Translations under genes and position numbers: made by a program
In this document: positions 43,488-52,634 of the stretch, one piece after another
Numbering within the stretch: position 1 is the first letter of the stretch
Layout of the letters: each line of letters begins with the position of its first letter
The notes under the pieces: model-generated
What the model saw: the letters and a program-made list of their open reading frames with translations, nothing else
Databases searched by the model: none
What the model was told of the DNA's origin: nothing
From: Anaerolineae bacterium
GTDB lineage: Bacteria; Chloroflexota; Anaerolineae; Aggregatilineales; Phototrophicaceae
Reading direction: 5' to 3'
DNA length: 64,000 nucleotides
NCBI GenBank assembly: GCA_022822305.1
Contig: JAJEBY010000013.1
Location: 257,617 to 321,616, forward strand

Positions 43488-46400
43488 GTGAGCAGGCAGA
43501 TGTTGGACGATCCGAATACGGCTGAATCCAGCGACACAACCCGATCCGGAGGCTCGCATCAGGCGCGCAAAGAAGAAACGCTGCCGGATGACAGACCGCC
43601 GGTCGACGATCCGGGCGATGTGCCTTTTTCCCTCCCGCATGTTTCCGAGCTGGAGCTGGCCCCTCGTGACGCGCGGCAAGAAACCGGCCGACAGATCACC
43701 TTGCCCGCCTACAGCCAAATCTCGTCCGCGGAGGCGGACGCGCCCAGCCGCATCGCCGAGTCCAATGATTCCGGCGCATTTGATCCTTCAAGCGCCTTAA
43801 TCTCGCCGACGCCTCCGGCTACCGCTTTGCCGGGCGCGAATCCCGAAAGGAGCTTCGGCGCTTCGGAGCGGAGGAGCGGTTCGAGGACATCGTTGACGGG
43901 CGCGCTCGCCCGCCACAAGCCGCGCAAGCGGCGCGTTCTTGGCCTGCCGATGGGCTGCATTTGGGTGTTGGCCGGTATCTGCCTGACCCTTTGCGGCGGA
44001 TTGACCCTGCTGACGACCGTCGGCGCGATGGTTTTGTTTCCGCAGGTGGAAGCCGAATGGGCGGCCAAGGTCGCGCAAGTGGATGCGTATCGCGGCTTCG
44101 AAAGCACCTTCATCTATGACCGACAAGGCAACGAAATTTATGAAGCCTTTGGCGAGGGCCGGCGCGTGCGCGTCAATTACGAACGCATACCGCAGGCGCT
44201 CATCCTGGCGACTATCGCGATTGAGGATGATACCTTCTTCGATAACATCGGCATTGATATCGGCGCTACCGCCATCGCCGGGCTGAATTACCTGGGCGCG
44301 GGACCCGCGGGCAATACCCCCGGCGGCAGCACGATCACTCAGCAGTTGGTGCGCAACGTGCTCTTCGACTTCGAAAAACGCGCCGAACGCAGCGTGAGGC
44401 GCAAGCTCGAAGAGATCGTGCTAGCCATCGTGTTGACGCAATCGCGCAGCAAAGAAGACATCCTCGAGATGTATTTCAACGAGATCTACTACGGCAATTT
44501 GGCTTATGGCGTTCAAACCGCTGCGCAGACCTTCTTCGGCAAAGATGTTGAGGCGTTGAACCTGGGCGAGGCAGCCTTGCTGGCGGGCCTGCCACAAGCG
44601 CCGGCCTGGCTCGACCCGCTCAATACCGATCCCGAAGTGCAGGCCGCAGTCGATGAGCGCTGGCGGCAAGTATTGGGCGAGATGGTGGAAGAGGGTTTCA
44701 TCACGCAAGCGCAAGTCAAGGCGGCGCTGAGCGAAGGCTTGTCTTTTGTTACGGCCAATGTATCTCTAACCGCGCCTCATTTCACCGTCTATGCCCAGGG
44801 CGAGCTGGAGCGGCTGATGACTGGCTTGGGATTCAGCCCGCAGGACATCACCCGCGGCGGTCTGCGGGTCTATACCACGCTGGATCAAAATGTGAACCAG
44901 CTGGCGCAGCAGGCTGCCGCCAATCAAGTCGCGCAGCTATGGAACAAGAATGTCAGCAACGGCGCGGTGGTGGTGACCAAACCAGTTACCGGCGAGATCA
45001 TCGCCATGGTCGGCAGCATCGATTACAACAACGACGCCATTGACGGCAGCGTCAATGTGACGACAGCCTTTCGACAGCCGGGCAGCACCGTCAAGCCCTT
45101 CACGTATGCGGCGGCAATGGAACGCGGCATGAGCGCGGGTGATGTGCTTTGGGATACGCGGACGCAGATTTCCATCCCCGGTTTGCCCGTGTATACGCCG
45201 CGCAACTTCGACAACGCTTTCCACGGTCCCATGACTATGCGCGCGGCCCTCGCCAACAGCTACAATATCCCGGCTGTGCAGACTCTGCGCCAGATCGGCG
45301 TCGACTACTTGCTGAGCCTGTTGCGGCGCTTCGGCATTACTTCGCTCAGCGAAGACGCCTCGCAATACGGTTTGTCGCTGACGCTGGGCGGCGGCGAAGT
45401 GAGCTTGATCGAGCTAACCAACGCCTTCGCCGTGTTTGCCAATGGGGGCGAATATGTGCCGGTGACATCGATCCTGTGCGTTGTCAACAGCGATGACTTG
45501 ATTCTGTATCAGTACGACAATCGCTGTCCGGAAGGACTGGTCGGGCCAGAGACGGTGAATCGCGCGGCCGCGGGCGTACAGGCGCTCGATCCGCGCGTCG
45601 TCTTCATCATCAACGATATTCTGGGTGACAATGGCGCCCGCAGCGCGGCCATGGGCGCGTACAGTCCGTTGCGCACCGATGGCATCTATTCCGCGGTCAA
45701 GACCGGCACCACCGATGATGTCAAGGATAACTGGACGATCGGTTATACCCGCAATGTGGCGGTGGGTGTCTGGGTCGGCAACAACGACGGCGATCCCATG
45801 GTCAACTCCTCGGGATTGACCGGCGCCGCCCCAATCTGGCACGCCGTCTTGACCAGCATCTATGGCAACAGCAAGTTGCTTAGCGCTTTCGCCGAAAACG
45901 GCCAGTTGCTGAATGATCAGCCGATTGCGCCGGCCGGCGTGGGATTGCGCCAGATTTGTGATGTGCGCCGCCTGACCGATCCGGCCACGCGCTGCCCGGC
46001 GACCGTCAGCGAGTGGTTCCTTGATGGACCGGCGGGTGTGCCCGATGCCGATGGCATCCTGCGCTATCCACAGCAGGCGCCGCAGCGGCCCGCCGTGCAG
46101 GTGCACGGTTCGGTGCTGCGCGAGACTTCACCCGGCGTTTACGAGACCTTGGCTTTTCCGCTGCCGCCGGAATTCGCCACCACCATTCAATTCCAGGTAG
46201 GACCCGGCCAGAAACAGCCGCTGCCGCCCAAATATTGTCGTGTGCCGGTGGAACACGCGCAGGAGGCGATCGCCGCGGGCGCCCAAAACCTCCTCTTCGT
46301 TCGCGGACCAGCCACGACGCCGGATGATGTGGTGGAAGCGGAACGCTATGCCCGCGAGAATAATCTGGCTTTCTTGCCCACCATCGATTGCATGGCCGGC

Positions 46401-46730
46401 ATCTACAGGATGCAGGCGGTTGGAACCGTCGGCGCCAACCTGCAAATTCTGCAGCCCGCCAACGGCCAGGCGATTAATCGCATCATTCCCATCATTGGCA
46501 CGGCGCAGTTCAACGGCGGGCAAGCCGAGTATTACCATATGTATATCCGCGGCGGGCGGTTTTCCGATTGGACGCCGCTCGGCCACGCGCAACATCGGAG
46601 CGTCGTCAACGGTCAGCTGGAAGTCTTGCATGCCGATGCGCTGCAAAGCGGTTCTTATGTGCTGCGGCTGGCATTGATGCGCGGCGGTAACATGGTGCAA
46701 GTTCATGATGTTGTCTTCGTCGTGCCCTGA
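43488..46730 (+). CDS. Class A penicillin-binding protein (PBP1A-like)
   Basis: 1080 residues, longer than most. A ~150-residue disordered cytoplasmic head is followed by one membrane span (about 152-182). The glycosyltransferase domain has E246 in EDDTFFDNIGID (the usual His after FF-D is Asn), GGSTITQQLVRN, RKLEEIVLAI and FNEIYYGN. The transpeptidase has S533-x-x-K536 (GSTVKPF), SYN (ANSYNIP) and K738-TGT. It polymerises and cross-links peptidoglycan outside the membrane. The last ~230 residues include a beta-rich tail of unknown role (LQILQPANGQAINRIIP onward). GTG at 43488 and ATG at 43500 both lack a good SD. Confidence 0.93.
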   Translation: MSRQMLDDPNTAESSDTTRSGGSHQARKEETLPDDRPPVDDPGDVPFSLPHVSELELAPRDARQETGRQITLPAYSQISSAEADAPSRIAESNDSGAFDPSSALISPTPPATALPGANPERSFGASERRSGSRTSLTGALARHKPRKRRVLGLPMGCIWVLAGICLTLCGGLTLLTTVGAMVLFPQVEAEWAAKVAQVDAYRGFESTFIYDRQGNEIYEAFGEGRRVRVNYERIPQALILATIAIEDDTFFDNIGIDIGATAIAGLNYLGAGPAGNTPGGSTITQQLVRNVLFDFEKRAERSVRRKLEEIVLAIVLTQSRSKEDILEMYFNEIYYGNLAYGVQTAAQTFFGKDVEALNLGEAALLAGLPQAPAWLDPLNTDPEVQAAVDERWRQVLGEMVEEGFITQAQVKAALSEGLSFVTANVSLTAPHFTVYAQGELERLMTGLGFSPQDITRGGLRVYTTLDQNVNQLAQQAAANQVAQLWNKNVSNGAVVVTKPVTGEIIAMVGSIDYNNDAIDGSVNVTTAFRQPGSTVKPFTYAAAMERGMSAGDVLWDTRTQISIPGLPVYTPRNFDNAFHGPMTMRAALANSYNIPAVQTLRQIGVDYLLSLLRRFGITSLSEDASQYGLSLTLGGGEVSLIELTNAFAVFANGGEYVPVTSILCVVNSDDLILYQYDNRCPEGLVGPETVNRAAAGVQALDPRVVFIINDILGDNGARSAAMGAYSPLRTDGIYSAVKTGTTDDVKDNWTIGYTRNVAVGVWVGNNDGDPMVNSSGLTGAAPIWHAVLTSIYGNSKLLSAFAENGQLLNDQPIAPAGVGLRQICDVRRLTDPATRCPATVSEWFLDGPAGVPDADGILRYPQQAPQRPAVQVHGSVLRETSPGVYETLAFPLPPEFATTIQFQVGPGQKQPLPPKYCRVPVEHAQEAIAAGAQNLLFVRGPATTPDDVVEAERYARENNLAFLPTIDCMAGIYRMQAVGTVGANLQILQPANGQAINRIIPIIGTAQFNGGQAEYYHMYIRGGRFSDWTPLGHAQHRSVVNGQLEVLHADALQSGSYVLRLALMRGGNMVQVHDVVFVVP

Positions 46731-46782
46731 TACGCAGCGATAAAGCGCGTGATTTGCGTTGTATAAGGTGTCACCGACGACG

Positions 46783-46811
46783 GCGGGAGGTTAGATCTGC
46801 GTGTCTCCCGC
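46783..46811 (+). other. Hairpin between PBP1A and the acyltransferase gene
   Basis: Arms GCGGGAG / CTCCCGC with a 15-base loop, about 105 bases before the acyltransferase start. No T run follows; it could be a weak terminator or a leader stem. The rest of 46731-46915 shows no gene. Confidence 0.3.
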
Positions 46812-46915
46812 AGGCTCAAACGACTGCAAGATACACAGCTGCTCGGCGGCAGCCAAAAGAATGGCCGCGCTCACACAAAATGACGAACGCGTGCCTCTCA
46901 TGAGCAAGGAGGTTT

Positions 46916-47563
46916 ATGAAAAAAGAGGCGGTCGACATACCGACTTCGCTCTATTCGCTTGAATCGTTGCGGCAGGCGCGCGATATGCCTTGGAAAGCGA
47001 GAAACGAGCTGCGCCGCTGGCTGATTCTGCCGCTGGCTTGGTGGAGGCTGCGCGGCGTGGAAATCGGTTCGGGCTGGCGCTGTTACGGATTGCCCATCAT
47101 TCAGCGCCATCGGCGCAGCCAGCTGCGCATCGGACGCAACCTGGCGTTGCGTTCGACCCCCGCCAGCAATCCCCTGGGACCGCATCATCCGGTCATCATC
47201 AGCACGCGGCGGGCGAGCGCTGCGCTGATCATCGGCGATGACTTCGGCATGACCGGCGGCTCGCTGGTCTGCGATCAGCGCATTACCATCGGCGATCGCG
47301 TCTGGGTCGGCGCCAATGCCGTCATTTGCGACACCGATTTTCATCCGCTCGATCCGGAGCAGCGGCGCCTTGACCCGTTGGCCGCCAACACCGCGCCGAT
47401 TACCATCGCGGATGATGTCTTCATCGGCATGCAGGCGCTGATACTCAAAGGCGTGAGTATCGGTGAAGGCGCAGTCATCGCGGCCGGCAGCGTGGTCACG
47501 CGTGATGTTCCGGCGGGAAGCGTCGTCGCCGGCAATCCGGCCCGGGTGATCCGCGAGCTTTGA
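46916..47563 (+). CDS. Hexapeptide-repeat (LbH) acyltransferase, WcaF/Maa-like
   Basis: 215 residues with left-handed beta-helix repeats: IGDDFGMTGGSLVCDQRITIGDR-type hexads, then VWVGANAVICDTDFHPLD with the catalytic histidine, and ITIADDVFIGM, VSIGEGAVIAAGSVV, PAGSVVAGNPARVI at the end, the standard closing motif. It uses acetyl-CoA or another acyl-CoA to acylate a sugar, often in polysaccharide building. A very strong ribosome site (AAGGAGG at 46906) fixes the start. Glycosyltransferase genes nearby support a polysaccharide role. Confidence 0.9.
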   Translation: MKKEAVDIPTSLYSLESLRQARDMPWKARNELRRWLILPLAWWRLRGVEIGSGWRCYGLPIIQRHRRSQLRIGRNLALRSTPASNPLGPHHPVIISTRRASAALIIGDDFGMTGGSLVCDQRITIGDRVWVGANAVICDTDFHPLDPEQRRLDPLAANTAPITIADDVFIGMQALILKGVSIGEGAVIAAGSVVTRDVPAGSVVAGNPARVIREL

Positions 47564-47790
47564 TGGCAGTTGCGCTTGGTACGAGCTGCCGGCATCCGCT
47601 AGCGGTTTCGACCCTGTATCACCTGTTTCGCCTAATCTGATCACGAACAAGACTATCCCCATACTCTGTCTCGACAATCCGGGCGCCCTGCTTCTGGTGC
47701 CAACGACTCGTTCAGTTCGGGCGATTTGCGTTTGAATTCTGTTTGAGATTAGTGGCAGGCGCTACTAACTATTCTGTAAAGGCATCTACA

Positions 47791-48810
47791 ATGATAGCAC
47801 ATGGCACGACGCGTTTTTCTGGTCTGATCAAACGATTGCTTTTGATCGTCACCGCCTGGAGCCTCGCTGCCGGCGGCGTGCCGAGCCTCGCCCAATACGA
47901 TGATGGCGAAAACCGTCACGATTTCGTCGGCAACATTTCCGTGCTGCGTGAAGAATCAGATATCTATTTCTCTCCTGATTTTGACGGCTCCTGGTCACGC
48001 GTATACGGTGGCGGGATCGGTAACGACGCCGTTCCCTATGTTGGATTTATCGACGCAATTGATGTCGCCAGCCGGCAAGACTTTTGGCTGTGTTTTCCCG
48101 TAGAGGCCGAAACGATATTTCTGGATGCCGAGACCTGGCCACGCGAAATCAGTGATTTGCCCTCCGAGGTCGATCACGAGGTCGGCGGCGTTAGAACGAC
48201 TTGCGCATGGGTGACCGGAAATGGCACTGTCGTGCTGGTCACGCCTGGCGCTCACCGGCGCTTGACATCGGAATCGTGGCTCTCTGACAACGTAGGCAAG
48301 TGGACCGGAAAGGCCGGCGGCGCGCTTATCGGCGGCGCAATTGCCGCAGTGAAAGGCGGAGTGACTTGCGCTGCTGCTGGATCGGTGATCCCGGGTCTTG
48401 GTACGGCTGCCGGGGGAGTTATATGCGGCGTTGGCGGCTTTGTTGTGGGCGCTATCATTGGCGATGCGACAAGCGAATACATCGGAAAGCCTGTTGGAGA
48501 AGGTATCGTCGCCGGTGGCTATTGGGTGTATGACCTTGCTGGAGACTTTATCGATGGCGACAACCCCTGTCTCATTACGCCGAGCACTAACATCTACGTT
48601 CGTGAGGCGCCGTGGGGAGAAATCGTCGATGTCCTGGACTCGGGGACAACCGTATACCCGATGGCGATAGCTGTTGACGAAGGCGGCGGGATTTGGTTTG
48701 GCGTTTTGGGCGCTGATAACGAAGATGCTCGGGATGTCAATATTCACTTCATTTACGCACGCTGGGTCGAGAAAAAGGGCATCTGCGTTCCGGAGGACGT
48801 GGAGGAGTAA
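47791..48810 (+). CDS. Exported glycine-zipper protein with C-terminal SH3b-like domain
   Basis: 339 residues from the ATG at 47791, with AAAGG upstream; an in-frame TTG lies 48 bases before. A signal peptide (LIKRLLLIVTAWSLAAGG, ending PSLAQ) is followed by a ~130-residue beta-rich domain. Residues ~170-245 are an unusual glycine- and alanine-rich hydrophobic stretch with GxxxG spacing (GALIGGAIAAVKGG, GLGTAAGGVICGVGGFVVG) and two cysteines, like glycine-zipper membrane domains or class II bacteriocin helices. The C-terminal ~85 residues look like SH3b (TNIYVREAPWGEIVDVL). Base composition is more even and codon use looser than in its neighbours. I do not recognise the family; function unknown. 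Confidence 0.6.
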   Translation: MIAHGTTRFSGLIKRLLLIVTAWSLAAGGVPSLAQYDDGENRHDFVGNISVLREESDIYFSPDFDGSWSRVYGGGIGNDAVPYVGFIDAIDVASRQDFWLCFPVEAETIFLDAETWPREISDLPSEVDHEVGGVRTTCAWVTGNGTVVLVTPGAHRRLTSESWLSDNVGKWTGKAGGALIGGAIAAVKGGVTCAAAGSVIPGLGTAAGGVICGVGGFVVGAIIGDATSEYIGKPVGEGIVAGGYWVYDLAGDFIDGDNPCLITPSTNIYVREAPWGEIVDVLDSGTTVYPMAIAVDEGGGIWFGVLGADNEDARDVNIHFIYARWVEKKGICVPEDVEE

Positions 48811-48840
48811 GCAAGCTGACTTGCCGACATCGGCACGCAA

Positions 48841-49965
48841 CTAGCTCAGGCAATTCCGGTAGACCTCAAGTGTACCGCTGACCATCCGCTTGATGCTGAA
48901 ATGCGCTTCCAGCCGCGCCGCGCCCAGCAAGCCCATGTGCTGACGCAGGGCGCGATCTCCCAGCAAGCGACTCATGGCATCCGCCAGGGCGGGCACATCG
49001 CGCGCTTCGACCAGGATGCCGGTCTCGCCATCGACCACCACTTCGGGAATGGCGCTGACGCGACTGGCGATCACGGGCACACGGCGTGACATCGCCTCCA
49101 GCAGCACCAGACCGAAACCCTCCCACAAGCTGGGCAGCAGCAATATATCGAAGGCGCCGATCAGATCCGCGCCGTCGCTCCGCCAACCCAGCCAGTGAAC
49201 GCGTTCGGCGATGCCCAGTTCGCGGCTTGCGGCCTTTAGGGCGTCGGTCAGCTCGCCGTCGCCAGCGATGATCAGATGCGCCTCCGGGAATCGATCTTGC
49301 AGGCGACTAAAGGCTTGCAGGGCATAGGCAATTCCCTTTTGTTCGACAATCCGGCAGACCATACCCAACAGCAGGGCGTCTGACGCCAGTCCCAGCTCCG
49401 CGACCAGCTTCGCTCGCGCATCGCAAAGGATCTCATCGGTAATCCAGCGGTGTTCCATGCCATAACGCACCACCTGCACCTTGTCCGTCGGCGCGCCCTC
49501 AACCTCAACGCTGAATGCCTGGATGGCGCCGGAAATGGCGATACCGGCGCTGGTCATCTTCCAAAGCCATGGGCTGACCCGACGCCACAGCGGGTGATAA
49601 CGAAACTGGTCATCATTGTGCCGGCTGCTGACGACGGCGCGGACGCCCGCCATTTTCGCGGCCAACCCGCCGTAAAGATCGGCGTGGATCAAGTGGGTAT
49701 GCACCAATTCGGGCCGAATCTGGCGCAGGACCCGGCGCAATCGCAGCGGCAAGCCTACGTCAAAATCGTGGCTGATCACAAGACGGCGCGCGGGAATGTC
49801 GCGCTGGCGCGCCTCTTGCATCATGTCGTCCATCGGACGCGTTTCTTCGACCAGGATGACGAGATGCGCATCCACATCGGCAGCGCGCAGGCCCTGGAGC
49901 AAGAGCAACAGATGGCGCTCGGCGCCGCTGATTCGCGTGACCTTGATGATGTGCGCGACGCGCAT
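48841..49965 (-). CDS. GT4-family glycosyltransferase
   Basis: 374 residues with a GT-B fold. N-terminal VAHIIKVTRISGAERHLL is the GT4 opening (GG/SGAE loop). The C-terminal E-x7-E motif is in LWEGFGLVLLEAM, followed by PVIASRVSAIPEVV and VDGETGILVE, the nucleotide-sugar site. It retains the anomeric configuration while adding a hexose to a surface glycan or lipid. GAGAA precedes the ATG. It lies 77 bases downstream of the M28 peptidase gene on the same strand. Sugar and acceptor unknown. Confidence 0.9.
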   Translation of the reverse strand: MRVAHIIKVTRISGAERHLLLLLQGLRAADVDAHLVILVEETRPMDDMMQEARQRDIPARRLVISHDFDVGLPLRLRRVLRQIRPELVHTHLIHADLYGGLAAKMAGVRAVVSSRHNDDQFRYHPLWRRVSPWLWKMTSAGIAISGAIQAFSVEVEGAPTDKVQVVRYGMEHRWITDEILCDARAKLVAELGLASDALLLGMVCRIVEQKGIAYALQAFSRLQDRFPEAHLIIAGDGELTDALKAASRELGIAERVHWLGWRSDGADLIGAFDILLLPSLWEGFGLVLLEAMSRRVPVIASRVSAIPEVVVDGETGILVEARDVPALADAMSRLLGDRALRQHMGLLGAARLEAHFSIKRMVSGTLEVYRNCLS

Positions 49966-50042
49966 GGCAAGTTCTCACGCCTGGAGGACGAGTCCGGTCA
50001 TTTTAGAAGACGTTGGGTGAGCAGGCTAGCTTGAACCACGGC

Positions 50043-51410
50043 TCAACGCGGGATGATTTCGCGCGATAATGGACCTGTGATTCCTGCTCCGTCAGTGGCG
50101 GCGATGGCGATGGCGGCAAAATCGCGGAAACCCGACCAGGTCATGCTGGTGCTGCCGCTATGCGCGATCTGGCGTTCGTAATACAAGCTGCCAGGCGGGC
50201 GCAAGGCTATGATGTAACTGGTCGCTTCCGTCACTGGCGCCCAGACCAATTCAGGCTCGCCGGCGTTGACGCGCAAGACAATATTGTCCGGCGGCCGCGG
50301 ACCATCCGCCAGCGAGGTCAAAATCGCCAGCACGGCTTGGGTCGCGCTGCGCAGATAACCCGACTCGATAAATTCGATGGTATCGGTGGGATCGCCATTG
50401 CGCTTTTCTTCAAAGGCGTTGATCAAGCGAATGGCCGGGTACTCCAGCTCGCTGAAAGAAAAGTGATCGCCATAACGATTCTCGCGATCGATCGCGTCCT
50501 GCACGGTCAAGTCAAGATCGAGCCCGGAATTGAAGCCGATGAAATTCACCCCGCGGGCCAGTTTGCGCGATATGGACGTCTCGTTAGGTCCGGCCGAAAA
50601 GACGCGCAACTCGCTGTCGTTGACCAGGCCGTTGAAATCGTGAACGTTGCCGATGGTATCGACATTGATCATGCCGATCACGTCCGTTTGGTTTTCCCTT
50701 ATCCAGGAGGCGAAGGCTCGGCTGCCCTGCCTGCCTACCTCTTCCGCGCTGAAGAGCACAAACATGATGGTCGCTTTGAAGCGCGACTTGCTCATGATCC
50801 TCGCCAGTTCCAGCACGGCAGCCACGCCTGATCCGTTGTCATTGGCGCCGGGCGCGTCAACCGTCGCGGAATCGAGTGGACGTCCGACGCTGTCATAATG
50901 CGCGCCGACAATTAGCGTACCTGCGCCAACCTCAGTGCCTTGAATCACTGCCACGATGTTGTGCTGCAGCCGACGCCCGGCGTCCGCTGTCACCGATTCG
51001 AAGGGCAGGTCAAAGGTATAGAGTCCGCCGTTCGATGTCTGGCGATAAGTTTCAAACTGACCAGTGAGATAAGCGCGCGCGGCGCCGATGCCCTCATTGC
51101 TGGATACCTGCGATGAATTGACATGGCGCGTGCGGAAATCCTGCAAGGTGCGAATATGGCTCATCAGCCGATCGGATTCGACTTGCTCGAGAATAGCAGA
51201 AATCTTCGATTCTGCGGGAGCGACGGCGGTTGCGCCAACGCCCGGAACGCGCGCCGGACCGACGGCGGCATATCCCAGCGTCGCCGGCGGCGTCAGCGTC
51301 GGCAGCGGCGCCAATGTTGGTGGCGCGTTGTCACTGGCGCCGAGGTTGCAGGCCACGAGCAGGAGCACAAAACCGCATAGGATGGCGGTGGTCTCGCGAA
51401 GGCTTTTCAT
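50043..51410 (-). CDS. M28-family metallopeptidase lipoprotein
   Basis: 455 residues. The signal peptide ends in a lipobox with C21 (LLLVAC), so it is anchored outside. Zinc site residues of M28 aminopeptidases are present in order: GAHYDSVG (His), GANDNGSG (bridging Asp), FSAEEVG (catalytic Glu-Glu), NVDTIG (Asp) and GDHFSF (His). The ~85-residue tail after LTSLADGPRPP is a fibronectin III-like beta-sandwich (GEPELVWAPVTEATSYII). It should release N-terminal amino acids from peptides. The ATG at 51410 starts the signal peptide; a TAGAAT box ends only 8 bases before it, so the transcript is probably leaderless. Confidence 0.88.
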   Translation of the reverse strand: MKSLRETTAILCGFVLLLVACNLGASDNAPPTLAPLPTLTPPATLGYAAVGPARVPGVGATAVAPAESKISAILEQVESDRLMSHIRTLQDFRTRHVNSSQVSSNEGIGAARAYLTGQFETYRQTSNGGLYTFDLPFESVTADAGRRLQHNIVAVIQGTEVGAGTLIVGAHYDSVGRPLDSATVDAPGANDNGSGVAAVLELARIMSKSRFKATIMFVLFSAEEVGRQGSRAFASWIRENQTDVIGMINVDTIGNVHDFNGLVNDSELRVFSAGPNETSISRKLARGVNFIGFNSGLDLDLTVQDAIDRENRYGDHFSFSELEYPAIRLINAFEEKRNGDPTDTIEFIESGYLRSATQAVLAILTSLADGPRPPDNIVLRVNAGEPELVWAPVTEATSYIIALRPPGSLYYERQIAHSGSTSMTWSGFRDFAAIAIAATDGAGITGPLSREIIPR

Positions 51411-51417
51411 AGGCGTG

Positions 51418-51426
51418 ATTCTAGCA
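51418..51426 (-). promoter_or_regulatory. Extended -10 promoter of the M28 gene (leaderless)
   Basis: Minus strand TG-C-TAGAAT whose last base is 8 bases before the A of the ATG at 51410, so transcription should start at or next to the start codon. Confidence 0.5.
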
Positions 51427-51582
51427 TAGTTCACCTTACCGCAAGGCGCCGTAGACGAATCGTCCGATTACAGTATGATAGCGCGATACGGCTAATGCGA
51501 CGCCGCGAAACCTATGGTCAGTGTCAAGGGGAATCGGTCGATTCCGCGGCGTCGTCGACCAGCCAAACGATGGAGCGAAGTC

Positions 51583-52566
51583 ATGGACGTATTGATCATC
51601 GGTGGTACGCAATTCCTGGGGCGCGCAATTGCTGAATTGGCGATTGAATCCGGTCATAACGCGACCCTGTTTAATCGCGGCCAGACCAATCCCGATGTCT
51701 TTCCCGAGATCGAGACTATCCGCGGCGATCGCGAAGTGGACCTGGATGAATTGGCCGGCCGGCGTTGGGATGCAGTGATCGATACCTGCGGCTATCTGCC
51801 CCGCGTTGTTCGACTATCGGCTGCGGCGCTGAGAGACCGGGTCGGTCACTACAGTTTCATCTCTTCGATTTCGGTCTATCCCATTGCGGGCGCGCCCAAT
51901 CGCGATGAAAGCGCCGAACTGCTTCCCTTGGTTGACGACGCGGTGGAGGAGATCACCAACGACAGTTACGGTCCCTTGAAAACCGCCTGCGAAAACGCCG
52001 TGCTCGATGCCTTTCCCGAACGCGCCTCAATCATTCGTTCCGGATTGATCGTTGGTCCGCACGATCCCACCAACCGTTTCACCTATTGGGTGACGCGGAC
52101 AGCCGCGGGGGGCGACTCTGTAGCTCCGCCGGCGGGGCAGCCCGTGCAGTTCGTCGATGTGCGTGATATAGCCGCCTTCACGCTTCGTTGCGCCGCCGCT
52201 AATGTCGCCGGCGTCTTCAACGTGACCGGACCCGCGGAGCGTCTGACCATCGGCCAATTGCTGACCACAGCCAAAGCCACGCTCGAAAGCGATGTGAAGT
52301 TTCATCATGTCAGCGACGAATTCTTGATGGAGCACGAGGTTGGCCAGTGGATGGAGCTGCCGCTTTGGATGGATGGCGAACATGCCGAGGCCTTCATGAC
52401 CTTCGATATCGGCCGGGCGCAGCGCGCCGGTCTGCGCTTCAGATCGCTCGAATCGACGATTCGCGCTACTCATGCCTGGGCAGAGTCATTGTCCGATGAT
52501 GTCGAATGGCCGGCGGGAATGTCACCTGAACGAGAAAAAGCGCTGCTGGCAGCCAACGGCGCATAG
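51583..52566 (+). CDS. NAD-dependent epimerase/dehydratase (extended SDR, CSP41-like)
   Basis: 327 residues. The NAD loop is VLIIGGTQFLGRAIAE. Instead of the usual Y-x-x-x-K, SFISSISVYP and YGPLKTACENAV give Tyr-x-x-x-Lys (YGPLK). LNRG-type NRGQTN follows the second strand. The layout resembles CSP41-like and other GalE-related extended SDRs, some of which have lost enzyme activity. The ATG at 51583 has GGAG eight bases upstream; an ATG at 51514 in frame lacks one. It is divergent from the M28 gene. Substrate unknown. Confidence 0.85.
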   Translation: MDVLIIGGTQFLGRAIAELAIESGHNATLFNRGQTNPDVFPEIETIRGDREVDLDELAGRRWDAVIDTCGYLPRVVRLSAAALRDRVGHYSFISSISVYPIAGAPNRDESAELLPLVDDAVEEITNDSYGPLKTACENAVLDAFPERASIIRSGLIVGPHDPTNRFTYWVTRTAAGGDSVAPPAGQPVQFVDVRDIAAFTLRCAAANVAGVFNVTGPAERLTIGQLLTTAKATLESDVKFHHVSDEFLMEHEVGQWMELPLWMDGEHAEAFMTFDIGRAQRAGLRFRSLESTIRATHAWAESLSDDVEWPAGMSPEREKALLAANGA

Positions 52567-52634
52567 CGCGATAACAAACGCAAAGATTGCTTAAGCGGTT
52601 GTTGAGCTGTCAATACTACAATGCAGGATCTCGG

